A DNA stretch of 64,000 nucleotides from Methylobacterium sp. WSM2598 (lineage in GTDB: Bacteria; Pseudomonadota; Alphaproteobacteria; Rhizobiales; Beijerinckiaceae): contig NZ_KB900609.1 of NCBI RefSeq assembly GCF_000379105.1, forward strand, positions 4,866,785-4,930,784. Reading direction: 5' to 3'. Below are positions 1 to 9,477 of this stretch, one piece after another; position 1 is the first letter of the stretch, and the number at the start of each line of letters is the position of its first letter. The notes beneath the pieces were generated by a model. The model ran no database searches and had not been told where the DNA came from. It worked only from the letters and a program-made list of their open reading frames with translations. The position numbers were made by a program, and so were the translations under genes.

Positions 1-78
1 GCCCGCTACCTGACCCTGGAAAGCATCGCCCCGATCAGCGATGATCCTCTTGTCAGCCTGCCCACCCTGGCAGCCTGA
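1..78 (+). CDS. C-terminal end of an unidentified protein (5' end outside window)
   Basis: An open frame enters from the left edge and ends at a TGA at 76-78, giving 25 residues that finish SLPTLAA. There is no start in the window and too little sequence to assign a family. The neighbouring region is rich in mobile-element debris, so a transposase or integrase end is possible, but that is inference. It could also be a chance open frame. Confidence 0.35.
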   Translation, partial: ARYLTLESIAPISDDPLVSLPTLAA

Positions 79-768
79 TCGTCCCGGCCCCGCCCGGTGA
101 CCGTGGTGGCCACGCCGCAGCTACACCACGCCTGGGGACACGACCCCGCGCGGGCAGGGAAGCTCACCCACTGAGCGAGATCAACACCGCCCCCGCGCCG
201 CCGTGACACTCTCGTTGGTCCAGTCGGACCGGGGAAGGCACGGCCTCCACGGCTGGCCCTGGGCCGGTCCGCGCAAGCCGCCATGCCCGCGAGGTCCCAT
301 GGCGGGCTGTTGCGTGGAGGTGCGGCGGCCGGGCCCGCTGTGGGGGGCGGAGCCCGGCCGCTGGCTGCAACGACCGACCGCTGGATCGGGGATGTCAGGC
401 GGTCGCTGCCTTCGCCCCCGCCGGGGAGCGAGGTCGGTCTCGGATAGAAGGGCACCGGCCCGGGATCCCTGCAAGCGAGAACGAGGTGAACCCGGGCCGC
501 CGTGCCGGACGGGGGTTCAGCACGGCAGGCGAGAGTGTGGGCCGGAATGGTTAACGAGATCTTAACCACGGCAGGATGCCCGACGGGCATCCCGTGGCGC
601 CGGGCGTCGGTCCAGATCCGGCCCGTGACCCGTCCGAGGCCGAGATGCGCATGGCCGTCCGGACCGCGATCCTGCAGGCGCGGCCCGCCCAACGACGCTG
701 CCTCCGCAGCGCATCCTCCGGGACTGAGTTAATCCTTCGGATGGTGTGACGAATCCGAGGGGCGGCCC
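79..768. other. 690 bp without a convincing gene
   Basis: The open frames on both strands here have no recognisable family signature and look like GC-rich spurious frames. The visible structure is a CtrA-type box (551-566) and a small perfect hairpin (574-592, stem GGATGCCC, loop GAC). I see no RNA gene. Confidence 0.5.
551..566. promoter_or_regulatory. Candidate CtrA binding box, TTAA-N7-TTAAC
   Basis: The sequence TTAACGAGATCTTAAC matches the full alphaproteobacterial CtrA consensus (TTAA, seven bases, TTAA, C). Such a match is unusual in DNA this G+C-rich. The nearest downstream start is the HD-domain gene about 200 bp away, which is rather far. Function is inferred from consensus only. 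Confidence 0.4.
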
Positions 769-1263
769 ATGATGACGAGCGCCGACGCGAAAGCCCTGGC
801 CCGCATCCAGCACGCCGGGCAGGTCGACGAGGCGGGCGAGCCCTTCATCGAGCACCTGGATCGCGTGGCGGCGGCGGCCGAGATCCGGGCTCGGCACGCC
901 CGGCAGGCCGGGCTGAGCACGGATGTGGATGCGATCGTCCAGGCTGCATGGCTGCACGATGTGGTCGAGGACACCCCCACTACCGCGGAGGACCTGAGAG
1001 CGGCCGGCTTTGCCGAGCCCGTGATCGAGATGGTGCAACTGCTCACGCCGTCGGACGATGGCCGGACCTGCGCCGAGCGGGTCGCGGCCCTCATCGCGAG
1101 TGGCAATCTCGGGGCGATCCTGATCAAGCTCTCGGACGACGAGGACAATGCCGACCCGTACCGGGCGCAGCCGGAGGAGGCCGAGCGTCTGGAGCGGCGC
1201 TACGCGGCGTCGATGGTGCGGCTGCGCAAGGCCGCGGCGGCGCTCGGCTACACTGGGCCGTGA
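769..1263 (+). CDS. HD-domain phosphohydrolase, SpoT/MESH1-like
   Basis: A 164-residue protein whose core resembles the (p)ppGpp-hydrolase HD domain of RelA/SpoT. It has an early EHLDRV histidine (about residue 29), the WLHDVVEDT motif with metal-binding His63-Asp64, and an IKLSDDEDNADP segment near 119-130 that corresponds to the IKLADRLHNM stretch of SpoT. No synthetase or TGS domain is present, so it would be a stand-alone hydrolase of alarmones or other nucleotides. The start is the first of two tandem ATGs (769 and 772); either could be used. The gene stands alone, with no close partner on the same strand. The family is fairly secure; the substrate is not. Confidence 0.8.
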   Translation: MMTSADAKALARIQHAGQVDEAGEPFIEHLDRVAAAAEIRARHARQAGLSTDVDAIVQAAWLHDVVEDTPTTAEDLRAAGFAEPVIEMVQLLTPSDDGRTCAERVAALIASGNLGAILIKLSDDEDNADPYRAQPEEAERLERRYAASMVRLRKAAAALGYTGP

Positions 1264-1676
1264 GAGGCAATCCCCGTCGCGGCGACGACACCCAGGGCCG
1301 TGAGATCCCGCCGCCCGCGCGCGGCCGGCTTCGTGCCGAGGGCGACGGCCTTCGTCCGCTGCGAGGCGCGGGGCAATGTCGCCCGGCGCGCCGGCGCGGA
1401 GATCACCGCCCGAGCGGGACGCGCGTCCGGATGCCTCCGGTGTCGCGAGGTGGCGCGACACGGCGGGACGGCGTGCCGAAACGGGGAGCGAGGACTCGTG
1501 GCACGGGACGCTGACCAGCCGGCACAAAAGATCCTCGAACGAGACCCGTTGCGGTGTTTCCCCGTGGAGCCGGCAACACTCGACGACCCCCTCTCCCGTC
1601 CGAACGTCGGCGTGACGTGGGTCCGCCGAGGATCCACTCGCGTTGTTCTATCTGTGATCCGCGGAGGGACAGTGAG
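1264..1676. other. 413 bp intergenic stretch
   Basis: Open frames here lack family features. The last 20 bases hold the ribosome-binding site (GGAGGGAC) for the small gene at 1677. Nothing else stands out. Confidence 0.4.
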
Positions 1677-1880
1677 ATGGGCTGTAATGAGGAGTTTGCC
1701 GCCGACCTCAAGCGAGAGCACGAGCGCCTCGGTCGCCTGCTTCAGACGGTCGACGGGTGCCGCTGGTGGACGGATGCCGAGCCCGGGCCCGAGAAGGTCG
1801 CGGCCCTGCAGGAGCGGACGGCACGGATCCGCGCCGCCATCGACGACATCGAGCGTGTCGTCAGCGCGATCGGAGGCTGA
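1677..1880 (+). CDS. Small hypothetical protein, 67 aa
   Basis: This start is chosen because GGAGG lies 7-11 bases upstream and the protein then begins MGCNEEFAADLKREHERL. The reading frame is open further upstream, but that extension is arginine- and proline-rich and looks non-coding. The product is acidic, largely helical, and has a central Trp-Trp pair and a predicted amphipathic C-terminal helix (RIRAAIDDIERVV). No membrane segment and no known family. It is followed 74 bases later by another small gene on the same strand. Confidence 0.55.
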   Translation: MGCNEEFAADLKREHERLGRLLQTVDGCRWWTDAEPGPEKVAALQERTARIRAAIDDIERVVSAIGG

Positions 1881-1954
1881 GCGGGCCTGGCGAGGAACCG
1901 GCCGCCGTGCCCTGCGCTGCCCCGTATTGAGGCCTGCAACACGGGAGCACGGCA

Positions 1955-2122
1955 ATGGAGGTTGGGTTCGGAATGCTCAGCGCGACGGGCGCGATGCTGG
2001 TCTGCAGCGGGCTGGCCGTCGGCATGATGGGGGCGATGGGCTTGGTCGGGCGCATCCTCTCGGGGGGAGACGCGAGGGAGCCGCCCGTCACCGACCCGAA
2101 CCGCGAGACGAACGCGCGCTGA
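1955..2122 (+). CDS. Small single-pass membrane protein, 55 aa
   Basis: This short frame starts MEVGFGMLSATGAML, preceded by GGAGCAC. Residues about 5-33 form one hydrophobic segment rich in Gly, Ala, Met and Val, followed by a short polar, positively ending tail (DPNRETNAR). This is the usual layout of a tiny inner-membrane protein. I do not recognise the family. Support is the ribosome-binding site plus the clean hydrophobic/polar organisation. Confidence 0.5.
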   Translation: MEVGFGMLSATGAMLVCSGLAVGMMGAMGLVGRILSGGDAREPPVTDPNRETNAR

Positions 2123-2420
2123 CGCGACAAAGGCCGGGCCTGGCAAGCACGAACGCGCTGCCGCTCCGGGCCGTGAGGCAGACCCGCCCAGCGTGCCGCC
2201 TCCGCTCCGGAGCCGGCCCGCGATCTCCGGCCCGGCCGCCACCTCGCGCTGGAACTCCCGGGCCGCCTCGGCCGTTTGGAGGCATCTCATTGGAAGCCCC
2301 CGATGACACTGACTGGAGCCGGCCGAGGCTGATCCTCGCGCCGGCTTCGTTTTGCGCACCGCGCGCTGTCCGCGAGGTCTGCCGCAGAGGGATCGCTTCT
2401 CCGGCGGCCAAGGCGCCGCC

Positions 2421-2672
2421 TCAGCTCTTCATCGTGGGATTGCGTTCGCAGGTGCCGCCCACATGCTCCGCGATGGCTTCGAAGGCGGCGTCGATCGAGG
2501 GATGGTGCGCGGGGATGCCTTCGAGGGCGCCCTGGGGGTTCACCACGATGCTGACCTTGGGCGAATCCATGATTCTCTGAACCGCACCCAAGGAATATCC
2601 CGAGCGGTCGGTGAGCCACCAAGTGCTTTCGTCCTCCACGGGCGTGGCAATGACGTCCACGGTCCGGATCAT
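2421..2672 (-). CDS. Hypothetical protein, 83 aa, second gene of a coupled pair
   Basis: The ATG at 2672 overlaps the stop of the upstream gene as TGATG (one shared base), which supports both this start and translational coupling. The frame could be extended to a GTG at 2693, but the coupling makes that unlikely. The product begins MIRTVDVIATPVEDESTWWL and has no signal peptide or membrane segment. It has mixed alpha/beta character and a late Cys. I do not recognise the family. With its partner it could be a two-component small-protein module, but no toxin or antitoxin motif is visible. Confidence 0.6.
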   Translation of the reverse strand: MIRTVDVIATPVEDESTWWLTDRSGYSLGAVQRIMDSPKVSIVVNPQGALEGIPAHHPSIDAAFEAIAEHVGGTCERNPTMKS

Positions 2673-2965
2673 CACAGCATGAACTCCAAGCACTCCGAGG
2701 AATTGGCCAAGGGCTGGCCGTTCTTGGGTGCCATCTCAGGCGATGCGACCAGTTCAGCGCTTGAAGGGCAGGCACAGTGTGTGCCGGCGATGCTCTCAGC
2801 TCTTGCGAGTGCAGGGTCAGCGAGGCCGCGACGGTAGATCAACGCCACCGCATACCAGAACGCAGCACTGTCACCGCCAAGCCGTGCGATGCTCTCCTCG
2901 ATGCGTTCTCGCGCTTGCTGGGCAAGATCCTCTATCTGGGCAAGAGGCACCTCAAGGTCGGCCAT
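2672..2965 (-). CDS. Hypothetical protein, 97 aa, first gene of a coupled pair
   Basis: The product starts MADLEVPLAQIEDLAQQARERI, a helical N-terminus, and continues with a helix around AAFWYAVALIYRRGL and a polar C-terminus ending ECLEFML. The stop shares its last base with the ATG of the next gene, so the two are almost certainly co-translated. The open frame runs much further upstream, but this ATG fits the change from random-looking to protein-like composition. Family unknown. Confidence 0.6.
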   Translation of the reverse strand: MADLEVPLAQIEDLAQQARERIEESIARLGGDSAAFWYAVALIYRRGLADPALARAESIAGTHCACPSSAELVASPEMAPKNGQPLANSSECLEFML

Positions 2966-3164
2966 GGCTGCCTTCCGAATGTTAATCGCTGTAACATCAA
3001 CGTGGCAAGCAGCCATTGGTGCCGCGTGCATGGGGGCACGCAACCGGCACGTGAGGTTGATGGGAAGGCGATCGAGGCACGCCGTCCCCGTGGCGCGACG
3101 CGTGATCGCCCCTCCCGCGATCCCGGCTTCCTGCGGACCTTCGCCGAACCTGGCCACGGGGTGG

Positions 3165-3344
3165 GCAGGAAGGCCGGAGGCGACCGCAACGCGGCGCGCG
3201 TCGTACCGGTCAATCGCGGAGCTTCGCGCGGCCGGCATCTCCTCTGCCAGCGGCATCGCCCGCGCCCTCACCGAGCGGGGTATCCCGACCGCGCAGGGGT
3301 CGCCACGCGGGACATCCACCGCGGTGCAGAGGGTGCTGAACCGG
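3165..3344 (+). pseudogene. Relic of a serine recombinase (resolvase/invertase) C-terminus
   Basis: One frame reads SIAELRAAGISSASGIARALTERGIPTAQG and then TAVQRVLNR. This is the typical distal helix-turn-helix segment of small serine recombinases (in intact proteins, LRAAG..S..GIA.ALN.RGIPT..G..W....V..VL.R). The catalytic N-terminal domain is absent and the flanks are unrelated. It is a fragment of an old mobile element. Confidence 0.6.
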
Positions 3345-3671
3345 CCTGCCCGCCGCCCGAGGCCCGCCGCTCTCGGCCGCCTGCGGCAGGGACTGCTCGG
3401 TGATCCGGCGCGCGCGGTTGTGCCAGCCCGGCATGAAGCTTCGGCGCGCGCGAGTTCCCTCGGCCGCCGCGCCCGCGCGTCGGTCGCCGCCGTGTCCCCG
3501 CCCATCGGATCAGCTTTGAGCGCGAGGCCGCAGTCGCACCGTCCTGGCGTCCGACGCTCTCGTGCGGACACGTGCCCTGAAGCACAGATCAGTGCGGCCG
3601 TTTGGTGCAGTAACAGCACATGAAGCGGCGAATAGCGCTATTTCGAGCCTGATATTGAAGGATAAACGACG
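3345..3671. other. Intergenic, promoter side of the leader-peptide gene
   Basis: No supported gene. The last 70 bases (about 3600-3671) are distinctly A+T-richer than the surroundings and end in AAGGATAAACGACG just before the ATG at 3672, consistent with a promoter and a weak ribosome-binding site for the peptide gene. Confidence 0.4.
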
Positions 3672-3866
3672 ATGACCCACTCGAATGACGATCAGGAAAT
3701 CATGCCGCAGCAGCTGTCCGAGCAGGAGCTCGATGATGTGAACGGTGGAATGAAGTGGACCCGCGGTACTGTAAACTCAGACGTCGTTGATGCTCGCGGA
3801 GGATCGTACATGATCGCCGGGGTGCGGGTCAACTTCGGTGCGGATGGTAGCTTCACTTTCGGCTGA
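3672..3866 (+). CDS. Double-glycine leader peptide (bacteriocin/RiPP-type precursor), 64 aa
   Basis: The N-terminal 26 residues end in LSEQELDDVNGG, the canonical double-glycine leader (LSxxELxxVxGG) recognised and cut by peptidase-containing ABC transporters. The predicted core is 38 residues, beginning MKWTRGTVNSD and ending GADGSFTFG. It has no Cys and is rich in Gly, Val and Asp, so thioether or disulfide bridges are not expected. No C39-type transporter, modification enzyme or immunity gene is visible in the window. It is therefore an orphan precursor that would need export machinery encoded elsewhere. The leader assignment is strong; antimicrobial or signalling activity is inference. 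Confidence 0.7.
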   Translation: MTHSNDDQEIMPQQLSEQELDDVNGGMKWTRGTVNSDVVDARGGSYMIAGVRVNFGADGSFTFG

Positions 3867-4032
3867 AATACTCAATGCACCTGCATCCGAGGTCGGCTGA
3901 GCTCTGAACCATTGAAAGACACGGTTAGCGTGGTGCTGGCTTCGAAGGGGGCGGGACGCCGGGGCCTCTCGCAGACCCGGCGCCGAGACACGGGGACTCG
4001 GCCGTCCCGCTTTCACCCCGCCTTCGCGACGG

Positions 4033-4250
4033 CAAACCGCAACACCGCGCGAGCGGTTGGTTCTGCTCCCGCACGGTCCAGGCGCCCGCCAATCCGAAGC
4101 TGTTGCGCAGCCACGGCATCGCCTCGAAGCCCGGAATCGCGCGCCGGGCCGTATCGAACGACCGAAACCCGCTCACCCGCGGCATAGACCGCTGCACCCG
4201 GAAATGGTCGCTCCCGATCCCTTGCTGCCGGTGGAGGTCTCGTCCAGGCG
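4033..4250 (-). pseudogene. Transposase C-terminal fragment, IS6-like
   Basis: The minus strand reads SDHFRVQRSMPRVSGFRSF followed by DTARRAIPGFEAMPWLRN and FGLAGAWTVREQNQPLA. From memory this resembles the C-terminal end of IS6-type DDE transposases (DH-x-x-x-K-R, F-x-SF-x-TA, G-x-EAM). The rest of the transposase and any inverted repeats are absent. It is a decayed remnant; the exact IS family is less certain than its transposase nature. Confidence 0.55.
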
Positions 4251-4659
4251 CACGGCGCCCCGTTGCGGCTCGCGGAACCGGCGCGGGCGGCGCTCGATGG
4301 CGGGCGTGGAGGCGAGCGCCCACCGGATGATGGTGGATCCACCTCCATCCTCCGCTCCGGGAGTATCTCCTTATCTCTCGCGGCAGGTGAGCACGGCCCA
4401 GGGACCGATCGGATGGAGCGGTGACGCCAGGCCACGTGAACGCCAAGCGCGACCGACCGCCGCAATCCGCCACGGCCCCGCCGACGCCGCGCCGTCGCGC
4501 GGGACCCGCCGGGAGCCCCGGGAGGAGGGGAGCGGTGTCGTCATCGTGGCGGGCCGGGATCGGGTCGGTCTCCCCCGCCCGGCGCCGCGCCGCGGTCGGT
4601 CCGGAACGCCGGGCGGGTCCGGGCCGTTCTCGGGCGACACGCCATCTCGGGAGAATCCC
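4251..4659. other. 409 bp without a supported gene
   Basis: Open frames on both strands are long because of high G+C but show no family signature. The final bases carry CGGGAGAATCCC, which provides the ribosome-binding site for the small exported protein at 4660. Confidence 0.4.
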
Positions 4660-4863
4660 ATGCGCACCAGATTCCTGCTCGCCGCCGCGCTCGCCGGCTC
4701 CTGCCTCCTCGCGGCCGGCGGGGCCGAGGCCAAGGGCTGCCTGAAGGGCGCCGTGGTCGGCGGCGCGGCGGGCGCCGCCGCGGGCCACGGCAAGGCCGGC
4801 GCGGCGGCCGGCTGCGCCATCGGCCACCACAACGCCAACAAGGCGAGCCAGGGCCAGAAGTAG
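4660..4863 (+). CDS. Small exported glycine-zipper protein, 67 aa
   Basis: The first 24 residues (MRTRFLLAAALAGSCLLAAGG, then AEA) form a clear Sec signal peptide with an AEA-K cleavage site. The mature part is short, with two Cys and a Gly/Ala-rich stretch (AVVGGAAGAAAGHGKAGAAAG) that fits a glycine-zipper segment able to insert into or sit on a membrane. GGGAG precedes the ATG. It stands alone upstream of guaB on the same strand, with a 180 bp gap. Such small proteins are common in Methylobacterium; the role is unknown. Confidence 0.7.
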   Translation: MRTRFLLAAALAGSCLLAAGGAEAKGCLKGAVVGGAAGAAAGHGKAGAAAGCAIGHHNANKASQGQK

Positions 4864-6537
<1,674 letters not shown>

Positions 6538-6690
6538 CGGCCGGCGCGCTTCCGTCGACGACGAACCCCGGTGCGGCTGCGCTTGCGCCTCGTCGCGGCG
6601 GGTGCGCCGATCCCGATGGCGATGGGGATCACCATCGCGGTGCGGCTCCTCCTCGCGCGGTGGGCGTGAGGCGGAGCCGCGGCGCGGGGA

Positions 6691-6846
6691 TCACCGCCGC
6701 GGCGCGGCGCCGGATTCGAGCGTGGTCTTGGCGTCGGCGGGCTTGCGCGGGGGCGGCGTGAGGTCGGGCGCGGCGGGTGCCGCGGCGCAGGCGGCGAGCA
6801 CCAGCAGGAGGAGGCCGGACAGGGTGAGCGACGCGAGGCGCGACAT
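6691..6846 (-). CDS. Small lipoprotein, 51 aa
   Basis: The product begins MSRLASLTLSGLLLLVLAAC. This is a textbook lipoprotein signal, with the lipobox LAAC placing the lipidated Cys at residue 20. About 31 mature residues follow, rich in Ala and Pro (DLTPPPRKPADAK). CCGGAGC lies about 10 bases upstream of the ATG. It is divergent from the methyltransferase gene at 6955. Tiny Pro-rich lipoproteins of this kind are frequent in Hyphomicrobiales; no specific function is known. Confidence 0.6.
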   Translation of the reverse strand: MSRLASLTLSGLLLLVLAACAAAPAAPDLTPPPRKPADAKTTLESGAAPRR

Positions 6847-6954
6847 GACGGTGAAGCTCCGGATCGGGGTCGAGGCCCTCCATCTCCTAAGGGAAGGTGA
6901 CGAAAGCTTGGCCGTTCTCCGCCCGATCGCGGGCACAAGCGCGGCCGTCTCGGG

Positions 6955-8268
6955 ATGACCCCGTCCGCCCGCCTCTCCGCCGCCATCGAGGTCCTGGCCG
7001 ACATCGGCGCGCGCCGCCGGCCCGCCGCCGACGCGCTCAAGGATTGGGGCCTCGCCCATCGCTTCGCCGGCTCGGGCGATCGGGCCGCGATCGCCGGCCT
7101 CGTCTACGACGCCCTGCGCCGGCGCGCCTCGGCGGCCTGGATCATGGGCGAGGACGCGCCGCGCGCCGTGCTGATCGGGTCGCTGCGCCTGCAGCGCGGC
7201 CTCGCGGGCGCCACGATCGCCGGGCTGTGCAGCGGCGAGCGCTTCGCCCCGGCTCCCCTGACCGAGGCGGAGCGCGCGCGCCTCGACACGGCGACCCTCG
7301 CGGACGCTCCCCTCCACGTCGCCGGCGACGTGCCCGAATGGGTGCTGCCCTCGTTGGTCGCGGCGCTGGGCGACGATCTCCTGCCGGAGCTGAAGGCCCT
7401 CGCCCGCCGGGCGCCCCTCGACATCCGGGTCAACACCCTGAAGGCGGACCGCGACCGCGTGGCCGCGGCGCTGGCGCACCTGAACCCCGCCCCGACCCCG
7501 CACGCGCCGGACGGCCTGCGCATCCCGGTGCCGGATGACGGGCGCGGGCCGGCGCTCCACGTCGAGCCGGAATTCCTGGAGGGCCTGTTCGAGATCCAGG
7601 ACGAGGGCTCGCAGCTCGCCGCGCGCCTCACGGGCGCGCGGCCGGGCGAGACCGTGATCGACCTCTGCGCCGGCGGCGGCGGCAAGACGCTGGCCCTCGC
7701 CGCCCTGATCGCCAACAGGGGCCGGCTCGTCGCCACGGACGGGGACCCGCGCCGCCTCGCCCCTATCCACGAGCGCCTGCGCCGGGCGGGCGCGGTCGCG
7801 GAGGTGCGCACGCCCCGGGGCGGGCGGGGCGCCCCCGACGCGCTGGCGGATCTCGCCGGCGCGGCCGACCTCGTCCTCGTCGACGCGCCCTGCACGGGCT
7901 CGGGCACGTGGCGGCGCAACCCCGACGCCAAGTGGCGCCTGCGCCCCGGCAGCCTCGCCGCGCGCCGCGCCGAGCAGGAGGCGGTCCTCGACCGCGCCGC
8001 GGGCCTGATCCGGCCCGGCGGCCGCATCGTCTACGTCACCTGCTCGCTCCTGCCGGAGGAGAATGACGGGGCGGTGGCCGGGCTGCTGGCGCGGCGCTCC
8101 TCCCTGCGCGCGGTCCCCCTCGCGCTCGCGCCGGATCTCGAGCCCGCGCTGCGCCGCACGGCCCACGGCATCCAGATGACGCCGGCCCGCACCGGCACGG
8201 ACGGGTTCTACGTGGCGCTGCTGACCCACGGGCAAGAGGGACGGAGCGCCCTTCCCCCGGCCGAATGA
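6955..8268 (+). CDS. rsmB: RsmB/NOP-type 16S rRNA (cytosine-C5) methyltransferase
   Basis: A 437-residue SAM-dependent RNA methyltransferase that adds a methyl group to C5 of a cytosine in 16S rRNA. The N-terminal 140 residues resemble the NusB-like RNA-binding region. The Rossmann core has motif I DLCAGGGGKT (237-245), motif IV DAPCTGSGTWRRNPD with catalytic Cys313, and motif VI VTCSLLPEEN with the second Cys363. Both cysteines needed for C5 chemistry are therefore present. The ATG at 6955 gives the normal length. The neighbouring lipoprotein gene is divergent. Alphaproteobacteria often have two RsmB-family paralogues, so the exact target base is not certain. Confidence 0.9.
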   Translation: MTPSARLSAAIEVLADIGARRRPAADALKDWGLAHRFAGSGDRAAIAGLVYDALRRRASAAWIMGEDAPRAVLIGSLRLQRGLAGATIAGLCSGERFAPAPLTEAERARLDTATLADAPLHVAGDVPEWVLPSLVAALGDDLLPELKALARRAPLDIRVNTLKADRDRVAAALAHLNPAPTPHAPDGLRIPVPDDGRGPALHVEPEFLEGLFEIQDEGSQLAARLTGARPGETVIDLCAGGGGKTLALAALIANRGRLVATDGDPRRLAPIHERLRRAGAVAEVRTPRGGRGAPDALADLAGAADLVLVDAPCTGSGTWRRNPDAKWRLRPGSLAARRAEQEAVLDRAAGLIRPGGRIVYVTCSLLPEENDGAVAGLLARRSSLRAVPLALAPDLEPALRRTAHGIQMTPARTGTDGFYVALLTHGQEGRSALPPAE

Positions 8269-8368
8269 CCGAGCCCGGGCCGATGCCGCGGTCGCGATCG
8301 TTTGGATGACTGGACAAGCTCGCGAGGGGGTGGTTCAGGGAGTCTCGGGGATCGCGGATCGACGGGAC

Positions 8369-9385
8369 ATGCCGCTCCATCGCAGGACGTTGCTCACGGG
8401 AGCGGCCGCGCTCCCGTTCGCGCGCCCGACGGAGACGGCGGCCCAGGCGGCCGGCGACACCGCCGCGCCGGTCGTCCCGCCACCGCCCGCGCCGGCCCCA
8501 TCGCCGATCCGCCCGGGCGCGGACCTCGACGTCATGGCCCTCTGGCCCGGCACGCCGCCCGGCGGCGGCGGCCCGGACCTCGACGGCCCCGCCTACGACG
8601 AGAGCCGCGAGGGCGTGATCCAGAGCGTGGCCCGGCCCTGCCTGCTGGTGGTGCGCGCGCCCCGACCGACCGGCAGCGCGGTCGTGATCGCGGCGGGGGG
8701 CGGCTACCGGCGCATCGATATCGGGCACGAGGCGATCCCGACCGCGCAGTGGCTGGCGGGCCAGGGCGTCACGGCCTTCGTGTTCGTCTACCGCCTGCCC
8801 GGCGAGGGCTGGCGGGCGGGGGCGGACGCGCCGATCCAGGACGTGCAGCGGGCGGTGCGCCTCGTGCGGGCGCGGGCCAAGCGCTACGGCTACGAGCCGG
8901 GCCGGATCGGCGTGGTCGGCTTCTCGGCGGGCGGCCACCTGATGGGCTCGGCCGCGGTGCGCTTCGGGGCGCCGCTCTACGAGCCGGTCGACGAGGACGA
9001 CGCGCTCTCGGCCCGGCCCGACGCGGCGGCGCTGATCTACCCGGTGATCACGCTCCGCCCGCCCTTCGACCGCACGTCGAGCCGGCGCGTGCTGGTGGGC
9101 GAGAGCCCGACGCGCTTCGCCACCAACAGCTACTCGATCGAACTGCACGTGCGCGCGCAATGCCCGCCGACCTTCCTGGCCCAGGCGGCCGACGACCCGG
9201 TCGCGGTGGTGGACAATTGCCTGCTGATGTACGGGGCGCTGCGGGCCGCCGACGTGCCGGTGGAGATGCACCTGTTCGAGCGCGGCGGGCACGGCTTCGC
9301 GCTCGGCGTGCCCGGCACCCCGGCGGCGGCCTGGCCCGGCCTGTTCCTGGCCTGGGCGCGGCGGCGGGGCTTCGTGCGGGGGTGA
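8369..9385 (+). CDS. Exported alpha/beta-hydrolase (acetyl-esterase/lipase type)
   Basis: A 338-residue hydrolase. The N-terminus MPLHRRTLLTGAAALPF resembles a Tat signal (an RR pair followed by a hydrophobic stretch) and is followed by a Pro-rich linker to about residue 50. The catalytic domain has an oxyanion-type GGGY segment, the nucleophile elbow GFSAGGH, an acidic residue in AADDPVAVVDN, and the final histidine in GGHGFAL. These are the hallmarks of the xylan-acetyl-esterase/BD-FAE branch of the alpha/beta-hydrolases. Export to the periplasm suggests de-acetylation of sugars or polysaccharides. Longer in-frame starts exist, but only this one gives a signal peptide. Confidence 0.8.
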   Translation: MPLHRRTLLTGAAALPFARPTETAAQAAGDTAAPVVPPPPAPAPSPIRPGADLDVMALWPGTPPGGGGPDLDGPAYDESREGVIQSVARPCLLVVRAPRPTGSAVVIAAGGGYRRIDIGHEAIPTAQWLAGQGVTAFVFVYRLPGEGWRAGADAPIQDVQRAVRLVRARAKRYGYEPGRIGVVGFSAGGHLMGSAAVRFGAPLYEPVDEDDALSARPDAAALIYPVITLRPPFDRTSSRRVLVGESPTRFATNSYSIELHVRAQCPPTFLAQAADDPVAVVDNCLLMYGALRAADVPVEMHLFERGGHGFALGVPGTPAAAWPGLFLAWARRRGFVRG

Positions 9386-9477
9386 CGGCCCGCCGGGCGC
9401 GCGGGTCCGTGGAACGGGGTCGGCCGATCGCGCGGCCCCGCGTTGCGCGCCGCCTCCGCCTCGTCTAACTCACCGGT

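Noticed and set aside
6691-8235. 514-codon minus-strand frame opposite the rsmB gene
   Set aside because: It is an antisense frame of a clear methyltransferase. Only the final 51 codons, with their own lipoprotein signal, look genuine.
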